DNA from: Erysipelotrichaceae bacterium
GTDB taxonomy: Bacteria; Bacillota_I; Bacilli_A; Erysipelotrichales; Erysipelotrichaceae
DNA: 64,000 nucleotides
Assembly: GCA_017431825.1 (NCBI GenBank)
Contig: JAFRKI010000001.1
Coordinates: 106,472-170,471, forward strand
Direction: 5' to 3'
Part shown: positions 44,443 through 53,697 of the stretch, in pieces
Layout of the letters: each line of letters begins with the position of its first letter
Numbering within the stretch: position 1 is the first letter of the stretch
The notes under the pieces: model-generated
What the model was told of the DNA's origin: nothing
The model's database searches: none
The model's input: the letters and a program-made list of their open reading frames with translations, nothing else
Program-made: the position numbers and the translations under genes

Positions 44443-45862
44443 CGTCCTGACCCAACTTTCCGTAAACCATCGGAGACTCTGCGTTGTTCTTACGCACGTC
44501 TTCGAACGGTATATTCAATTCTCTGGCTAAGATAGCCATTACCTTAGGACTGCAGAAGCCGCCCTGACATCTGCCCATGCCGGCTCTTACCCTTCTCTTG
44601 ACCGCATCAAGGGAAGTTGCCGGAATGACTGAATGGATCGCATCGACGATCTCACCTTCCGATATCTCCTCACAGCGGCAGATGATGTTTCCGTAAAGAG
44701 GATTTTCCTTTATCAGTTTTCCTCTTTCTTCATAATTCATCTTATTGAGCTTCTTTAAGCCGTCTCTGGTTTCCTTGAAGTTCTCTTTCTTCTTTGCGCC
44801 TAGCCTGGCAGTGACCATGTCACCGACATATTCGCCGATAGCCGGAGCAGAGCTCAGACCAGGTGATTCGATACCGATGGCATCGAAGAACCCGTCGGCC
44901 GCTTCATTGATGACGAAATCATCGCCCTTAGGCCTGGCTCTTAAGCCGCAGAAGGAAGTGATGACCTTGTTGAACGGGATATTGTCGACCGATAATTTGG
45001 CCTTATCGATGATCATATCGAGATCTTCAATGGTGGTATTGTTGCCTTCCTTATCACTGATATCGGTGGCACTAGGACCTATCAGCATGTTTCCGTGAGC
45101 TGTCGGAGCTACCAGCACGCCTTTGCCGAACTTGCTAGGAAGCTGGAAGATGGTGTGCTTTACCAGATCGCCGCACTCCCTGTCGAAAAGACAGTAATCG
45201 CCCTTACGCGGAGTCAGTTCGATCTTTTCATCACAGACCAGATTATGGATCACGTCTCCATACATTCCGGCCGCATTTACGATAGCTTTGCATTCGAATT
45301 CATCATTGATGATGAAGCCGTCATCCTTGCGCTTAATATCCGTTACTTTGGTATTAAGGAAGACCTTGGCACCGTTTTCCACGGCATTTTCGCCCAATGC
45401 GATAGTCATTTCAAATGGGCACACGATAGCAGCGCTAGGAGCATACAGCACCGCTACGACATTCTTCGACAGGTTCGGTTCCATTTCCCTGGCTTTGTCG
45501 CCTTCGATGATCTCCAAACCCTTTACTCCGTTTTTTACACCCCTTTCGTACAGTTTTTCCAAACCCGGTCTGTCGCCTTCATCGAAGCATACGACAAAGG
45601 AACCGTTGTTGCGGTAACCGAAGTTCAGGTCTTTGGCCAGCTGTTTAGTCAATTCCGATCCCCTGACATTGAGTTTGGCCTTCAGGGTACCGTTTTCGGC
45701 ATCGTATCCGGCATGGATGATCGCACTGTTTGCCTTGGATGTACCAGAGCAGACATCTTCCTCTTTCTCCAAAAGGGCAACACTTAGATCATACTTGCTG
45801 AGTTCCCTAAGTATCGCGCATCCGGTCACGCCGCCGCCTATGACAATTACATCGTATTTCAT
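44432..45862 (-). CDS. GlpA-like FAD-dependent dehydrogenase with BFD [2Fe-2S] domain
   Basis: A 476-residue protein with an N-terminal FAD domain (GGGVTGCAILRELSKYD) of the DAO/GlpA family and a C-terminal BFD-like [2Fe-2S] domain (CRCEEIS ... GRCQGGFC). The substrate may be glycerol-3-phosphate or a related hydroxyacid; no glpK or glpF is adjacent. Start at 45862 is preferred because TAAAAT lies 7 nt upstream and the protein begins MKYDVIVIGGG. Confidence 0.9.
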   Translation of the reverse strand: MKYDVIVIGGGVTGCAILRELSKYDLSVALLEKEEDVCSGTSKANSAIIHAGYDAENGTLKAKLNVRGSELTKQLAKDLNFGYRNNGSFVVCFDEGDRPGLEKLYERGVKNGVKGLEIIEGDKAREMEPNLSKNVVAVLYAPSAAIVCPFEMTIALGENAVENGAKVFLNTKVTDIKRKDDGFIINDEFECKAIVNAAGMYGDVIHNLVCDEKIELTPRKGDYCLFDRECGDLVKHTIFQLPSKFGKGVLVAPTAHGNMLIGPSATDISDKEGNNTTIEDLDMIIDKAKLSVDNIPFNKVITSFCGLRARPKGDDFVINEAADGFFDAIGIESPGLSSAPAIGEYVGDMVTARLGAKKKENFKETRDGLKKLNKMNYEERGKLIKENPLYGNIICRCEEISEGEIVDAIHSVIPATSLDAVKRRVRAGMGRCQGGFCSPKVMAILARELNIPFEDVRKNNAESPMVYGKLGQDDEI

Positions 45863-45869
45863 TAATATC

Positions 45870-45875
45870 ATTTTA
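45870..45875 (-). promoter_or_regulatory. -10 box, leaderless GlpA-like gene
   Basis: TAAAAT on the minus strand, 7 nt before ATG 45862. Confidence 0.5.
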
Positions 45876-45965
45876 TCACATATGGATAAGCCCGATTATC
45901 TAAAGAATGAATAATTAAGGACCTGTTTTAGCCTTTTCACCTTAATACATGAAGAGTCAAAATGA

Positions 45966-45971
45966 TATAAT
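45966..45971 (+). promoter_or_regulatory. -10 box, leaderless femX-like gene
   Basis: TATAAT, 6 nt before the ATG at 45978; no ribosome site. Confidence 0.55.
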
Positions 45972-45977
45972 CTTCTT

Positions 45978-47243
45978 ATGGAATTAAAGGAAATAAGCGC
46001 AGAGAAACTGGATGACTTCGTCCTGCACAGCAGCAAGCCGCACTTCATGCAGACAAGCGCCTGGGCCGACGTATCAGCCACCCGAAACTACATACCGCAT
46101 CTCCTGGGTCTTTTTGACGGTGAAGAGCTTAAAGGAACGGCTCTCCTGCTGGAAAAGAAGGTCCTGATATATTCCACCTATTACTGTCCAAGAGGCTTCA
46201 TCGTCGATTACGGAGACAAGAAGCTCATAAAGGAAATGATCGATGCCCTTAAGGATTATGCCCGTAGGAACAAGGGCCTTTACGTCAAGATCAATCCGGA
46301 CATCATCATCAGGAAACTTAACGAAGAAGCTGAACCGATAGAGACCAATGAATATAATTTGGGACTGGTCGATTTCTTCAGGGAGAACGGCGGCAGACAC
46401 CGCGGCTTCACCACGAAGTTCACGGAATCTTCGGCACCGCGTTTTACTTTCAGAGTAAATGTCGACAAGGACGACGACGGGATCTTTGCCGGTCTGCATA
46501 ACACTACCAGAAAGATCATCAAGGAAGGAAACCCGTACGAGGTGATCATCACCAAGAACGATCCTGATGGGCTTGACGATTTCTATGCGGTCATGAAGGA
46601 AACGTCCTTCAGAAAGAAACTCTATGTGGAATCCTATGAATACTTCATGGACTTCTATGAAAAGCTCCACGCCAAGGATGAAGCTGATATCTATGTCGCC
46701 AGCATCGACAGTGACCGCCTTAAGGATATCTTCAGTAAAAAACTGGAAAGCGTCGATGAAGAAGTGGCCAACGTCAGTAAAAGACCTGACGGTCCTAAGA
46801 AAGAGAACAAACTTAAGGATCTTTCCGCCAAGAGAGCCAAGGTCTTAAGACTCAAGGAAGAAGTCGATGCTCTAGAGGATAAAAGGATAGTGCTTTCGGC
46901 CATCATTACCGCAAAGTTTGCCGATAAGGTCTGGACCATACACGGAGGCAACAGCGACAGACTGCAGTTCCTCAATGCGAACTATGAGCTTTACTATCAC
47001 ATCCTTCTGGACAGCAGGAATAACGGCTATAAATGGGTCGATTTCTACGGTTCCGAAGGAAAGGTCGACAGAAACTCGGAGATCTATGGCATCTATCTGT
47101 TCAAGCTGCGTTTCGGAGGCGACTTCGATGAATTCATCGGTGAATTCGATTTCATCATCAGACCTCTGATGAATAGTATAATTAATAAGATGCTGTATAT
47201 AAGAAGAAGGATAAAATACAGACAGTCACTTAAGAATGATTAA
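45978..47243 (+). CDS. FemX/MurM-like peptidoglycan aminoacyl transferase (first copy)
   Basis: A 421-residue FemABX family enzyme. Two GNAT-like subdomains surround a long charged coiled-coil insertion (about 250-300, Lys/Glu-rich) as in FemA. Motifs include the aromatic opening HFMQTSAWADV and the C-terminal YKWVDFYGSEG. These enzymes add amino acids from aminoacyl-tRNA to lipid II to build the interpeptide bridge. The second copy overlaps it by 8 bases, suggesting a two-residue bridge. TATAAT lies 6 nt before the ATG. Confidence 0.92.
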   Translation: MELKEISAEKLDDFVLHSSKPHFMQTSAWADVSATRNYIPHLLGLFDGEELKGTALLLEKKVLIYSTYYCPRGFIVDYGDKKLIKEMIDALKDYARRNKGLYVKINPDIIIRKLNEEAEPIETNEYNLGLVDFFRENGGRHRGFTTKFTESSAPRFTFRVNVDKDDDGIFAGLHNTTRKIIKEGNPYEVIITKNDPDGLDDFYAVMKETSFRKKLYVESYEYFMDFYEKLHAKDEADIYVASIDSDRLKDIFSKKLESVDEEVANVSKRPDGPKKENKLKDLSAKRAKVLRLKEEVDALEDKRIVLSAIITAKFADKVWTIHGGNSDRLQFLNANYELYYHILLDSRNNGYKWVDFYGSEGKVDRNSEIYGIYLFKLRFGGDFDEFIGEFDFIIRPLMNSIINKMLYIRRRIKYRQSLKND

Positions 47244-48489
47244 AGAGATAAGAAAAGAAGAATTTGACGGGCTGGCCGTGACATTCCCTAATGTCACTTT
47301 TTATGAGACTACCTCATGGGCCGCACTCAAGGAATATACCGGCTGGAAGGCTCTTTATCTGGGCTATTACGAAGAAGAACACCTGGAAGGCATCGGACTC
47401 TTTCTCCTGAAGAAAATGCCTGTGATCAATGCCTATCTGGCCTACAGCCCAAGAGGATATCTGATCAACTTCTATGATCCGGAAATACTGGAAAGATTCA
47501 ATAAGGAGCTGATACCTTTCCTGAAGGTTAAGAAAGTATTCCAGCTGATCATCGATCCTTATCTTCCGCTGAATCAAAGAGACATCAACGGCAGTATCAT
47601 CGAGTCTTCTTTCGACAACAGACCGATAGTCGACAAGCTCATCGGACTGGGATACAGGCACACCGGATACAATCTGGCCTATGAGAACCTCCAGCCGCGC
47701 TGGCTTTTCCGGCTTCCTCTTAAGGACAGGACCTATGAGGAACTGGAAAAAAGCTTCAGAAAGGAAGCCAAGAGAAGAGCCAACAAGAAGGACTACTTTG
47801 CGATAAACGTCAGGGAACTGAGAGAGGAAGAAGTTCCGGTCTTCAAGGACCTGATGGACAGGACTTCAAAGAGAAGAGGCTTTATCGACAGGTCCTTAGG
47901 CTACTATAAGCAGATGTATGATGCCCTGCATGAAAGCGGCATCCTGAGATACATGGTGGCGGAGATCGATATCGACAGATGCCGGGATAACGTAAACAGG
48001 GAAATAGAAAAGCTGGAAGAAAGGATAGCCAGGTTATCGCTTCATAAGGAAAACAATGAAGGAAGGATCAAAGAAGAGAACGTTACGCTTAATGCCAACC
48101 GCAACATCCTCAAACAGCTCGACATCTGTGAAAAACAGCACGGCAAGGTCGTACCGCTTTCGGTAGTCTGTCTTTTGTCCTACGGCCGGGAAATGATCAT
48201 GCTGCTGGCGGGAAACGATGAAGAATACCTGCAGCACTTCAATACTTCCAATATCATCGTGGCTGAGCTCATCAAACTGGCCTTAAAGGAAGGATACGAC
48301 TACTACAACTTCTACGGCATCACCGGTAACTTCGATCCGGAAAACGAGAACTACGGCCTTTATACCTACAAGAAACAGTACGGCGGTGAAGTACTGGAAC
48401 TTATCGGTCAGTTCGAATATACCATCAGGCCTCTCATCAAGAGACTTTATGATGTCATGCTGAAGGCCTATAAGCTCACCAAAAAATAA
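47236..48489 (+). CDS. FemX/MurM-like peptidoglycan aminoacyl transferase (second copy)
   Basis: A 417-residue paralogue with the same fold: ETTSWAALKEYTGW at the start, a coiled-coil insertion around residues 250-300 (REIEKLEERIARLSLHKE), and YYNFYGITGNFD near the end. Overlap with the first copy implies translational coupling. The two differ over most of their length, so each probably adds a different residue or position of the bridge. The gene ends at a hairpin before tRNA-Thr. Confidence 0.92.
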   Translation: MIKEIRKEEFDGLAVTFPNVTFYETTSWAALKEYTGWKALYLGYYEEEHLEGIGLFLLKKMPVINAYLAYSPRGYLINFYDPEILERFNKELIPFLKVKKVFQLIIDPYLPLNQRDINGSIIESSFDNRPIVDKLIGLGYRHTGYNLAYENLQPRWLFRLPLKDRTYEELEKSFRKEAKRRANKKDYFAINVRELREEEVPVFKDLMDRTSKRRGFIDRSLGYYKQMYDALHESGILRYMVAEIDIDRCRDNVNREIEKLEERIARLSLHKENNEGRIKEENVTLNANRNILKQLDICEKQHGKVVPLSVVCLLSYGREMIMLLAGNDEEYLQHFNTSNIIVAELIKLALKEGYDYYNFYGITGNFDPENENYGLYTYKKQYGGEVLELIGQFEYTIRPLIKRLYDVMLKAYKLTKK

Positions 48490-48511
48490 AGACATCGCTA
48501 TGATGTCTTTT
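48488..48511 (+). terminator. Terminator after the femX pair
   Basis: AAAGACATC/GATGTCTTT with a 5-base loop and short T run (TTTT). Weak. Confidence 0.6.
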
Positions 48512-48532
48512 GTATGGTAAAATGTTAAAGAC

Positions 48533-48608
48533 GCCGACTTAGCTCATCCGGTAGAGCAACGCACTCGTAACGCGTAGGTGGAAGGTTCAAGTCCTTTAGT
48601 CGGCACCA
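48533..48608 (+). tRNA. tRNA-Thr (anticodon CGT)
   Basis: A 76-nt tRNA with acceptor GCCGACT/AGTCGGC, D arm with TAGCTC and GGTAGAGC, anticodon loop CTCGTAA (CGT) and T arm with GGTTCAAGTCC. CCA is encoded. The last anticodon-stem pair is A-C. It sits next to the femX pair; FemX-type enzymes use charged tRNAs, but there is no evidence this tRNA is dedicated to them. Confidence 0.96.
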
Positions 48609-48617
48609 TTAAAAACA

Positions 48618-48644
48618 AACCTCTGATTTAGTCAGAGGTTTTTT
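48618..48644. terminator. Terminator after tRNA-Thr
   Basis: AACCTCTGA/TCAGAGGTT with a 5-base loop and T run; it also ends the minus-strand M20 gene. Confidence 0.88.
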
Positions 48645-49884
48645 AACTGTTTATATAATCTTCGTATTCCTTTCTGCTCATCTTAGCCTTATAGCTCCTG
48701 GCAGTCTTCCTTATGAGTTCTGGTCTCTTCAGGAAGGCAAGCACTGAATCACAGATTATCTCAGCCGTCTTCACATAGGTCAGATCCTCATCGGTACAAA
48801 GGAAGTTCCTGCCGTGCGGGATGCCGGAAAAGCCTCCGTAACCGATCTGGATGGCCGGCTTGAAGATGCTGATGTCGCCGATATCTCCGGCCGCCATGGA
48901 AGGAACGCCCTTTTCGATCTCTTCATCTTTGACGTACTTCAGCATTTCCTCATGTACGATTTCGCTCAATTCCCGGCATTGGGTAAACGGCAGATAACCC
49001 GGCTTCGTTATGATCGAAGCGGATGCACCTAAAGCCCTGGCGCAGTGTCTGGCCGCATTATCGACTTTCCCTGATATATCGATCAGGGCATCGGGATCCA
49101 TGCTTCTGACGTAACATTCATAGACCACTCTTTCCGGAATGGAGTTGACGGTCTGTCCGCCTTCGGAGATGAAGCCGTGTATCCTTACCGAATCCTTTTC
49201 CCTGAAAGTCTCTCTGAGCATGTTCAGCGCATCATTGAATAAAGCATAGGCGTTCAGCGCATTGATGCCTAAATGCGGGGCAACGGCCGCATGGGCTGCC
49301 CTGCCCTTAAAGACGATCTTCTTATAGACGAAACCCGCCAGATCCGAATCAAGGGAATACTTGTATTTTCCTTCACCCATCGCATGGAGATGGAAGATGA
49401 TGTCACAGTCGTCAAACAGGCCCTTTTCCAGCATGTTTACCTTGCCGCCGATATATCTGATCTTCTTCTCTTTTATGAGCTTTTCACGGTATTTTATGTC
49501 GGTATACTCTTCACCCGGTGTAAAGAATAAAGTGACCTTGCCTTTGAGATCCTTCTTCTTTAAAGCCGCCATGACACAAGCCATGATCGCACACTGACTG
49601 GAATGTCCGCAGGCATGGGTAGCGTTACTGTCGTTCTTGTTGGCATATTTATGACCTAAGGTAGGAATGGCATCCAGTTCGGCGATCAGCCCGATATGGG
49701 GCCTTCCTTTGCCTAGAGACACGGAAAATGCCGTTTCAAAGCATTCGTTTTCTATTTCAAAGCCTTTTCCTTTAAGATACTCAGTCAGTACTCTCTTGGT
49801 TTCGAACTCCTTATAGCCCAGTTCCGGACATTTCAGCAGTCTCTCTCCCAGTTCCAGCAGTTCTTTCCTATCAATGTTTTTCAT
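48643..49884 (-). CDS. M20-family metallopeptidase (amidohydrolase)
   Basis: A 413-residue M20 peptidase similar to aminobenzoyl-glutamate or hippurate hydrolases. Metal site residues are in ATHACGHSSQ, TPGEEYTD and the dimerisation domain with HAAVAPHLGINALNA. Later FLCTDEDLTYVK completes the site. It hydrolyses an N-acyl or peptide bond; substrate unknown. TAGAAT lies 6 nt before its ATG with no ribosome site, and it is divergent from the MBL gene. Confidence 0.9.
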   Translation of the reverse strand: MKNIDRKELLELGERLLKCPELGYKEFETKRVLTEYLKGKGFEIENECFETAFSVSLGKGRPHIGLIAELDAIPTLGHKYANKNDSNATHACGHSSQCAIMACVMAALKKKDLKGKVTLFFTPGEEYTDIKYREKLIKEKKIRYIGGKVNMLEKGLFDDCDIIFHLHAMGEGKYKYSLDSDLAGFVYKKIVFKGRAAHAAVAPHLGINALNAYALFNDALNMLRETFREKDSVRIHGFISEGGQTVNSIPERVVYECYVRSMDPDALIDISGKVDNAARHCARALGASASIITKPGYLPFTQCRELSEIVHEEMLKYVKDEEIEKGVPSMAAGDIGDISIFKPAIQIGYGGFSGIPHGRNFLCTDEDLTYVKTAEIICDSVLAFLKRPELIRKTARSYKAKMSRKEYEDYINS

Positions 49885-49890
49885 ATTTAA

Positions 49891-49907
49891 ATTCTATCAT
49901 TTATAAT
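49891..49907. promoter_or_regulatory. Overlapping divergent -10 boxes
   Basis: Minus-strand TAGAAT (49891-49896), 6 nt from the M20 start at 49884; plus-strand TATAAT (49902-49907), 6 nt from the MBL start at 49914. The gap between the two genes is only 29 bp, so neither mRNA can have a leader of more than about 6 nt. Confidence 0.7.
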
Positions 49908-49913
49908 TAAGTC

Positions 49914-50705
49914 ATGAAATTAAAAGTACTGACAGATAATAACACCTATATCGATGAATACTATCTGGGTGAACCGGCCCTTTCCTACTATCTGGAAGAA
50001 GACGGCAGGAAGATCCTTTTTGACACCGGCTATTCCGATGTCTTTATGATCAACGCAAAGAAGATGGGCATTGACCTTGGTGCTATCGACTATCTGGTAC
50101 TGTCACACGGTCACAATGACCATACGGGCGGATTAAGATATCTCAAGGACAGAGACCTTGGCAAAGTCAGACTGCTGGCTCATGAAGACGTTTTCATTGA
50201 AAGGAGCCATGAAGGTCTTGAAGTCGGCACGCCGGTAAAAAGAGAAGAACTCAAAGTAAAAGAATATATCAGCGGCAAGGATCCTTACTGGATCAGCGAT
50301 AAGCTCTGTTTTCTGGGCGAGATAAAAAGAGTGACGGACTTTGAGAATAAGCCGGTTGGCACCAGATATGACGGAAAGCCTGACTACCTCTATGATGATT
50401 CGGCTCTGGCTTATAAGGGAAAAGACGGCCTCTTCATAATTACGGCCTGTTCCCATTCCGGTATCTGCAACATCATCGAGACGGCTAAGAAAGTATGCGG
50501 TGATGAAAGGATCAGAGGCGTCATCGGCGGATTCCATCTGCTGGAGAATAACGAACAGCTTAAAAAGACCGTTGAATTCCTTAAGAAAGAAAACATTAAA
50601 GACTTATATCCCTGCCATTGCGTAAATCTCTATGCCAAGCACTGCTTATATGAAGCAGGAGAAATAAAAGAAGTCGGAGTAGGACTTGAACTTAATATCG
50701 AATAA
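49914..50705 (+). CDS. MBL-fold metallohydrolase (dihydropterin-type)
   Basis: A 263-residue metallo-beta-lactamase-fold protein of the 7,8-dihydropterin-6-methyl ... synthase-like group. HxHxDH is LSHGHNDHTGG near residue 65; further ligands are ITACSHSGICN, GVIGGFHL and YPCHCVN near the C-terminus. The start MKLKVLTDNNTYID fits the group. It is 11 bp before the adenosine deaminase gene and probably in the same transcript, which would place it in nucleoside or pterin metabolism; this is not proven. Confidence 0.87.
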   Translation: MKLKVLTDNNTYIDEYYLGEPALSYYLEEDGRKILFDTGYSDVFMINAKKMGIDLGAIDYLVLSHGHNDHTGGLRYLKDRDLGKVRLLAHEDVFIERSHEGLEVGTPVKREELKVKEYISGKDPYWISDKLCFLGEIKRVTDFENKPVGTRYDGKPDYLYDDSALAYKGKDGLFIITACSHSGICNIIETAKKVCGDERIRGVIGGFHLLENNEQLKKTVEFLKKENIKDLYPCHCVNLYAKHCLYEAGEIKEVGVGLELNIE

Positions 50706-50716
50706 AGGAGAATGAT

Positions 50717-51733
50717 ATGCGCGTTTACGATTTCCCGAAAGTTGATCTGCACTTGCATCTGGACGGGTCTTTCAGACTCAGTACGATGTATGAACTGGCC
50801 AAAGAAAGAGGAGTGGAAGTACCCGGTGAAACTCTTGAAGGCTTCGGCAACTGGATGAAGGACCATGCGGATGCCAAAGACGTCAATGAGTATCTGGAGA
50901 TGTTTGAAGTACCGACGACTGTTTTACAGGACAGGGACTCACTTATCAGGATCACCAGAGAGCTGATCGAAGACATTGCCGCACAGGGCGAAAGATATGC
51001 GGAGATCAGATTCGCTCCGCAGATCCATACCCGAAAAGAACTGACGCAAAGAGATGCCATCGAAGCCGTTCTGGAAGGAAAGAGACAGGGCGAAGAAGCC
51101 TGCCCTTCGATCAGGACCGGCATCATCTGCTGCATGATGGTCTTCGGACCGGAAACGGTCAATTACGATGCCAACATGGAAACGGCGGAAATAACCCACG
51201 AGTATCTGGACAAAGGCGTCGTGGCCATCGATCTGGCCGGTGCCGAGGGTATCGTGCCTTTGACCAATTTCAAGCCTTTCTTCGATAAGGCGCAGGAATA
51301 CGGTACTCCATGCATCTGCCATGCGGGCGATTCCCAGGACTGGGTAACGGTAAGAGATGCGATAGACATGGGTGCTTTAAGGATCGGACATGGCCATCAC
51401 ATCTACGAGAATCCGGAATTATGCCGTCTGGCTGCCAAAAAAGGCATCGCCCTGGAGATCTGCCCTACCAGCAACATCCAGTGCAAATCCCGTGAATCCT
51501 TCCCGATGCATCCGGCTTACAACCTCTTCAAGCTGGGCATTCCGGTGACCATCAATACCGACAACATGGTAATGGCTGATACCACTCTCGATAAGGAATA
51601 TGAACACTGCATCAATGAGATGGGATATGATCTTAAAGACATCATCCGTTCCAACATCAATTCCTTCAGGGTCAGCTTCGCTCCTGAAGAATACAAGGAA
51701 AAGATGATAAAGGAACTTGAAGCACTATTATGA
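50717..51733 (+). CDS. add: Adenosine deaminase
   Basis: A 338-residue enzyme that converts adenosine or deoxyadenosine to inosine. Zinc ligands: PKVDLHLHLDGS (HxH), a His in CHAGDSQD, and Asp in TINTDNMVM. The catalytic region HGHHIYEN is present. AAGGAG precedes the ATG. It starts the nucleoside region on the left and feeds inosine to the hydrolases and phosphorylases. Confidence 0.97.
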   Translation: MRVYDFPKVDLHLHLDGSFRLSTMYELAKERGVEVPGETLEGFGNWMKDHADAKDVNEYLEMFEVPTTVLQDRDSLIRITRELIEDIAAQGERYAEIRFAPQIHTRKELTQRDAIEAVLEGKRQGEEACPSIRTGIICCMMVFGPETVNYDANMETAEITHEYLDKGVVAIDLAGAEGIVPLTNFKPFFDKAQEYGTPCICHAGDSQDWVTVRDAIDMGALRIGHGHHIYENPELCRLAAKKGIALEICPTSNIQCKSRESFPMHPAYNLFKLGIPVTINTDNMVMADTTLDKEYEHCINEMGYDLKDIIRSNINSFRVSFAPEEYKEKMIKELEALL

Positions 51734-51737
51734 GAAT

Positions 51738-51766
51738 AAAAAAGAATGTCGGATGACATTCTTTTT
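51738..51766. terminator. Terminator between add and nucleoside hydrolase genes
   Basis: AAAAAGAATGTC/GACATTCTTTTT with a GGAT loop, T runs on both strands; shared by convergent genes. Confidence 0.88.
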
Positions 51767-52742
51767 ATTTGCTTAATCTAAACGCATCACACATGATATC
51801 GACGAACTTCTTCCGGTCACCGTCATAGGCGATATATACGTTTCTGTTGTCCTGGAAGTAACGGTGATCGATGATAGTCGCACCATCGGTAAGTCCACTT
51901 AAGGATATGTCAAGATGCAGATATCTGACGTCCGTCAGTACCGTAGGATCGATAAGATAGGCTACGCATAACGGATCGTGCAGCGCACAGGCATCCGGTA
52001 AAGTCAGAGGCTGTCTTTGCGTATGGACCTCGATCCTCTTTTCACACATCGCTACCGCAAACATGGCGGCCGGTGTGCCTATTTCCGCAAAACGCCTGCA
52101 GTCGTCCTTGGTCACCATGGCCTTATGCGTAACGTCTAACGGACAGAGGGTGATCTTCTTTATGCCTGACTGAAAGACCTTCTGAGCGGATTCGGGATCG
52201 TTGAAGAAGTTGAATTCGGCAGAGCTTGATGCGTTAGCCTCATCATCGGCACCGCCCATCAGAACCAGTTCCTCGATATTTTCCTTGATGTCGGGATCGA
52301 TCGATAAGGCAGTTGCGATATTGGTCAAAGGTCCTACGGCAACTATCGTTACCGGTTCCTTGGCTTTCTTCAGGTAATCGACATAGAATACCGGTGCCGG
52401 TACGTCTTCGATTTTCCGTGTGGAAGGCGGAAGCATGTCGAAGTCTTCATGAATGAAGTGTTCCTTTCCTTCTTCATCGACGATCGTCGCTCTGTCTTCG
52501 AACTTGATGCGCCAAGGGGAAGCTTCTCTGACGAAAGACTCTTTACAGCCCTGATATAAAGGCACATCGGAATGTACCAGATCAAGGACCCTTTTTGAGT
52601 TCTCGGTCGTTGACGACAAAGGCTGATTGCCTTTGACGGAACATACGGCAACAAGATCGATAGCCGGATGCAGAGCCGCCAGCATGATCGCTACGGCATC
52701 ATCCGATCCGGTATCGACGTCAAGTATTATCTTTCTGGTCAT
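51765..52742 (-). CDS. Nucleoside hydrolase (IunH/Rih family), copy 1
   Basis: A 325-residue hydrolase that splits N-ribosides into base and ribose. The N-terminal Asp cluster DVDTGSDDAVAI binds the metal. VGPLTNIATAL follows, and the catalytic region is FNFFNDPESAQKVF. AGGAGG precedes the ATG. It is the last of three related genes in tandem (53698, 52751, 51765), so it may have a distinct base preference. Confidence 0.94.
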   Translation of the reverse strand: MTRKIILDVDTGSDDAVAIMLAALHPAIDLVAVCSVKGNQPLSSTTENSKRVLDLVHSDVPLYQGCKESFVREASPWRIKFEDRATIVDEEGKEHFIHEDFDMLPPSTRKIEDVPAPVFYVDYLKKAKEPVTIVAVGPLTNIATALSIDPDIKENIEELVLMGGADDEANASSSAEFNFFNDPESAQKVFQSGIKKITLCPLDVTHKAMVTKDDCRRFAEIGTPAAMFAVAMCEKRIEVHTQRQPLTLPDACALHDPLCVAYLIDPTVLTDVRYLHLDISLSGLTDGATIIDHRYFQDNRNVYIAYDGDRKKFVDIMCDAFRLSK

Positions 52743-52750
52743 AAAGCCTC

Positions 52751-53695
52751 CTAATATGCCTTAAAGGTATCGATGACGAGCTTGGCTATCCTGTCTCTGT
52801 CCACTTCCAGCATGACCATGGCATTGTGGTCAAAGTATTCGTCTCTTCTTACATATAAGTCAGATACGGTCCTGCCCAGAGATATCTCGCTTTGGGTCTC
52901 GACATAGACGCCGGCCATCTTGCCGGAGAACAGGGTCGGGTCGCTCAGGTAAGCCAGAGGACAGGTGTCATGAAGACACAGCACATCGCCCAGGCCCAGC
53001 ATCTTATAAAGGGATGTCGGGGCATTGCTGGACTCGTAGCAGAACTTCGAAACCGGATTGTCAACTTCCTTAAGAGATTCCAGTTCTTCTCTGTTCAGTA
53101 CTGCTTTCATGGTGACATCCAGTCCGAACATCGTTATCTTTAATCCTGACTTGAATACGGTCTGGGCTGCATGCGGGTCGGCATAGATATTGAATTCGGA
53201 AGTGATGGTGGTATTGCCGCCTACGCCGATGGAACCGCCCATGATGACCAGTTCCTTAATGTATCTGGTGATGTCAGGATATTTGTATAGGGTGATGGCG
53301 ATATTGGTCAAAGGTCCTACGGCGGCAACCGTCAGTTCGCCGTTCAGCTCTTTAGCCTTTTCATATAAGGCATCGTAAGCGCTCTTTGCCTCTACGGGAG
53401 CCTTTGATTCCGGAATGACGGCTCCGCCAAGTCCGTCTTCGCCATGAACGGCATAAGCCGGATGCAGAGGTACCAGTAAAGGCTTTTCTGCTCCTTTATA
53501 GATTTTGATGTCTTCTCTTCCGCATAAGGAAGTGACGTTGCGGGCATTCCTGAAGGTCTTTTCGATCTCGACATTTCCGGCAACTGCCGACATGCCGACT
53601 ATTTCAATGCCCGGAAGCTTGAAAGCGGAGACGAGCGCAAAAGCATCATCCACGCCGGTATCGGTATCGATCCATACAGGTATAAGATTACTCAT
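52751..53695 (-). CDS. Nucleoside hydrolase (IunH/Rih family), copy 2
   Basis: A 314-residue family member. Metal cluster WIDTDTGVDDAFAL, VGPLTNIAITL and EFNIYADPHAAQTVF match the first and third copies. A His in LCLHDTC is the base-side residue in inosine-uridine-type enzymes. GGAG lies before the ATG. It begins 2 bp after the copy 3 stop and ends 8 bp before copy 1. Confidence 0.94.
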   Translation of the reverse strand: MSNLIPVWIDTDTGVDDAFALVSAFKLPGIEIVGMSAVAGNVEIEKTFRNARNVTSLCGREDIKIYKGAEKPLLVPLHPAYAVHGEDGLGGAVIPESKAPVEAKSAYDALYEKAKELNGELTVAAVGPLTNIAITLYKYPDITRYIKELVIMGGSIGVGGNTTITSEFNIYADPHAAQTVFKSGLKITMFGLDVTMKAVLNREELESLKEVDNPVSKFCYESSNAPTSLYKMLGLGDVLCLHDTCPLAYLSDPTLFSGKMAGVYVETQSEISLGRTVSDLYVRRDEYFDHNAMVMLEVDRDRIAKLVIDTFKAY

Positions 53696-53697
53696 GC

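Noticed and set aside
48533..48608. tRNA-Thr as a dedicated FemX tRNA
   Set aside because: It has a normal tRNA-Thr shape and no changed features; only adjacency suggests a link.
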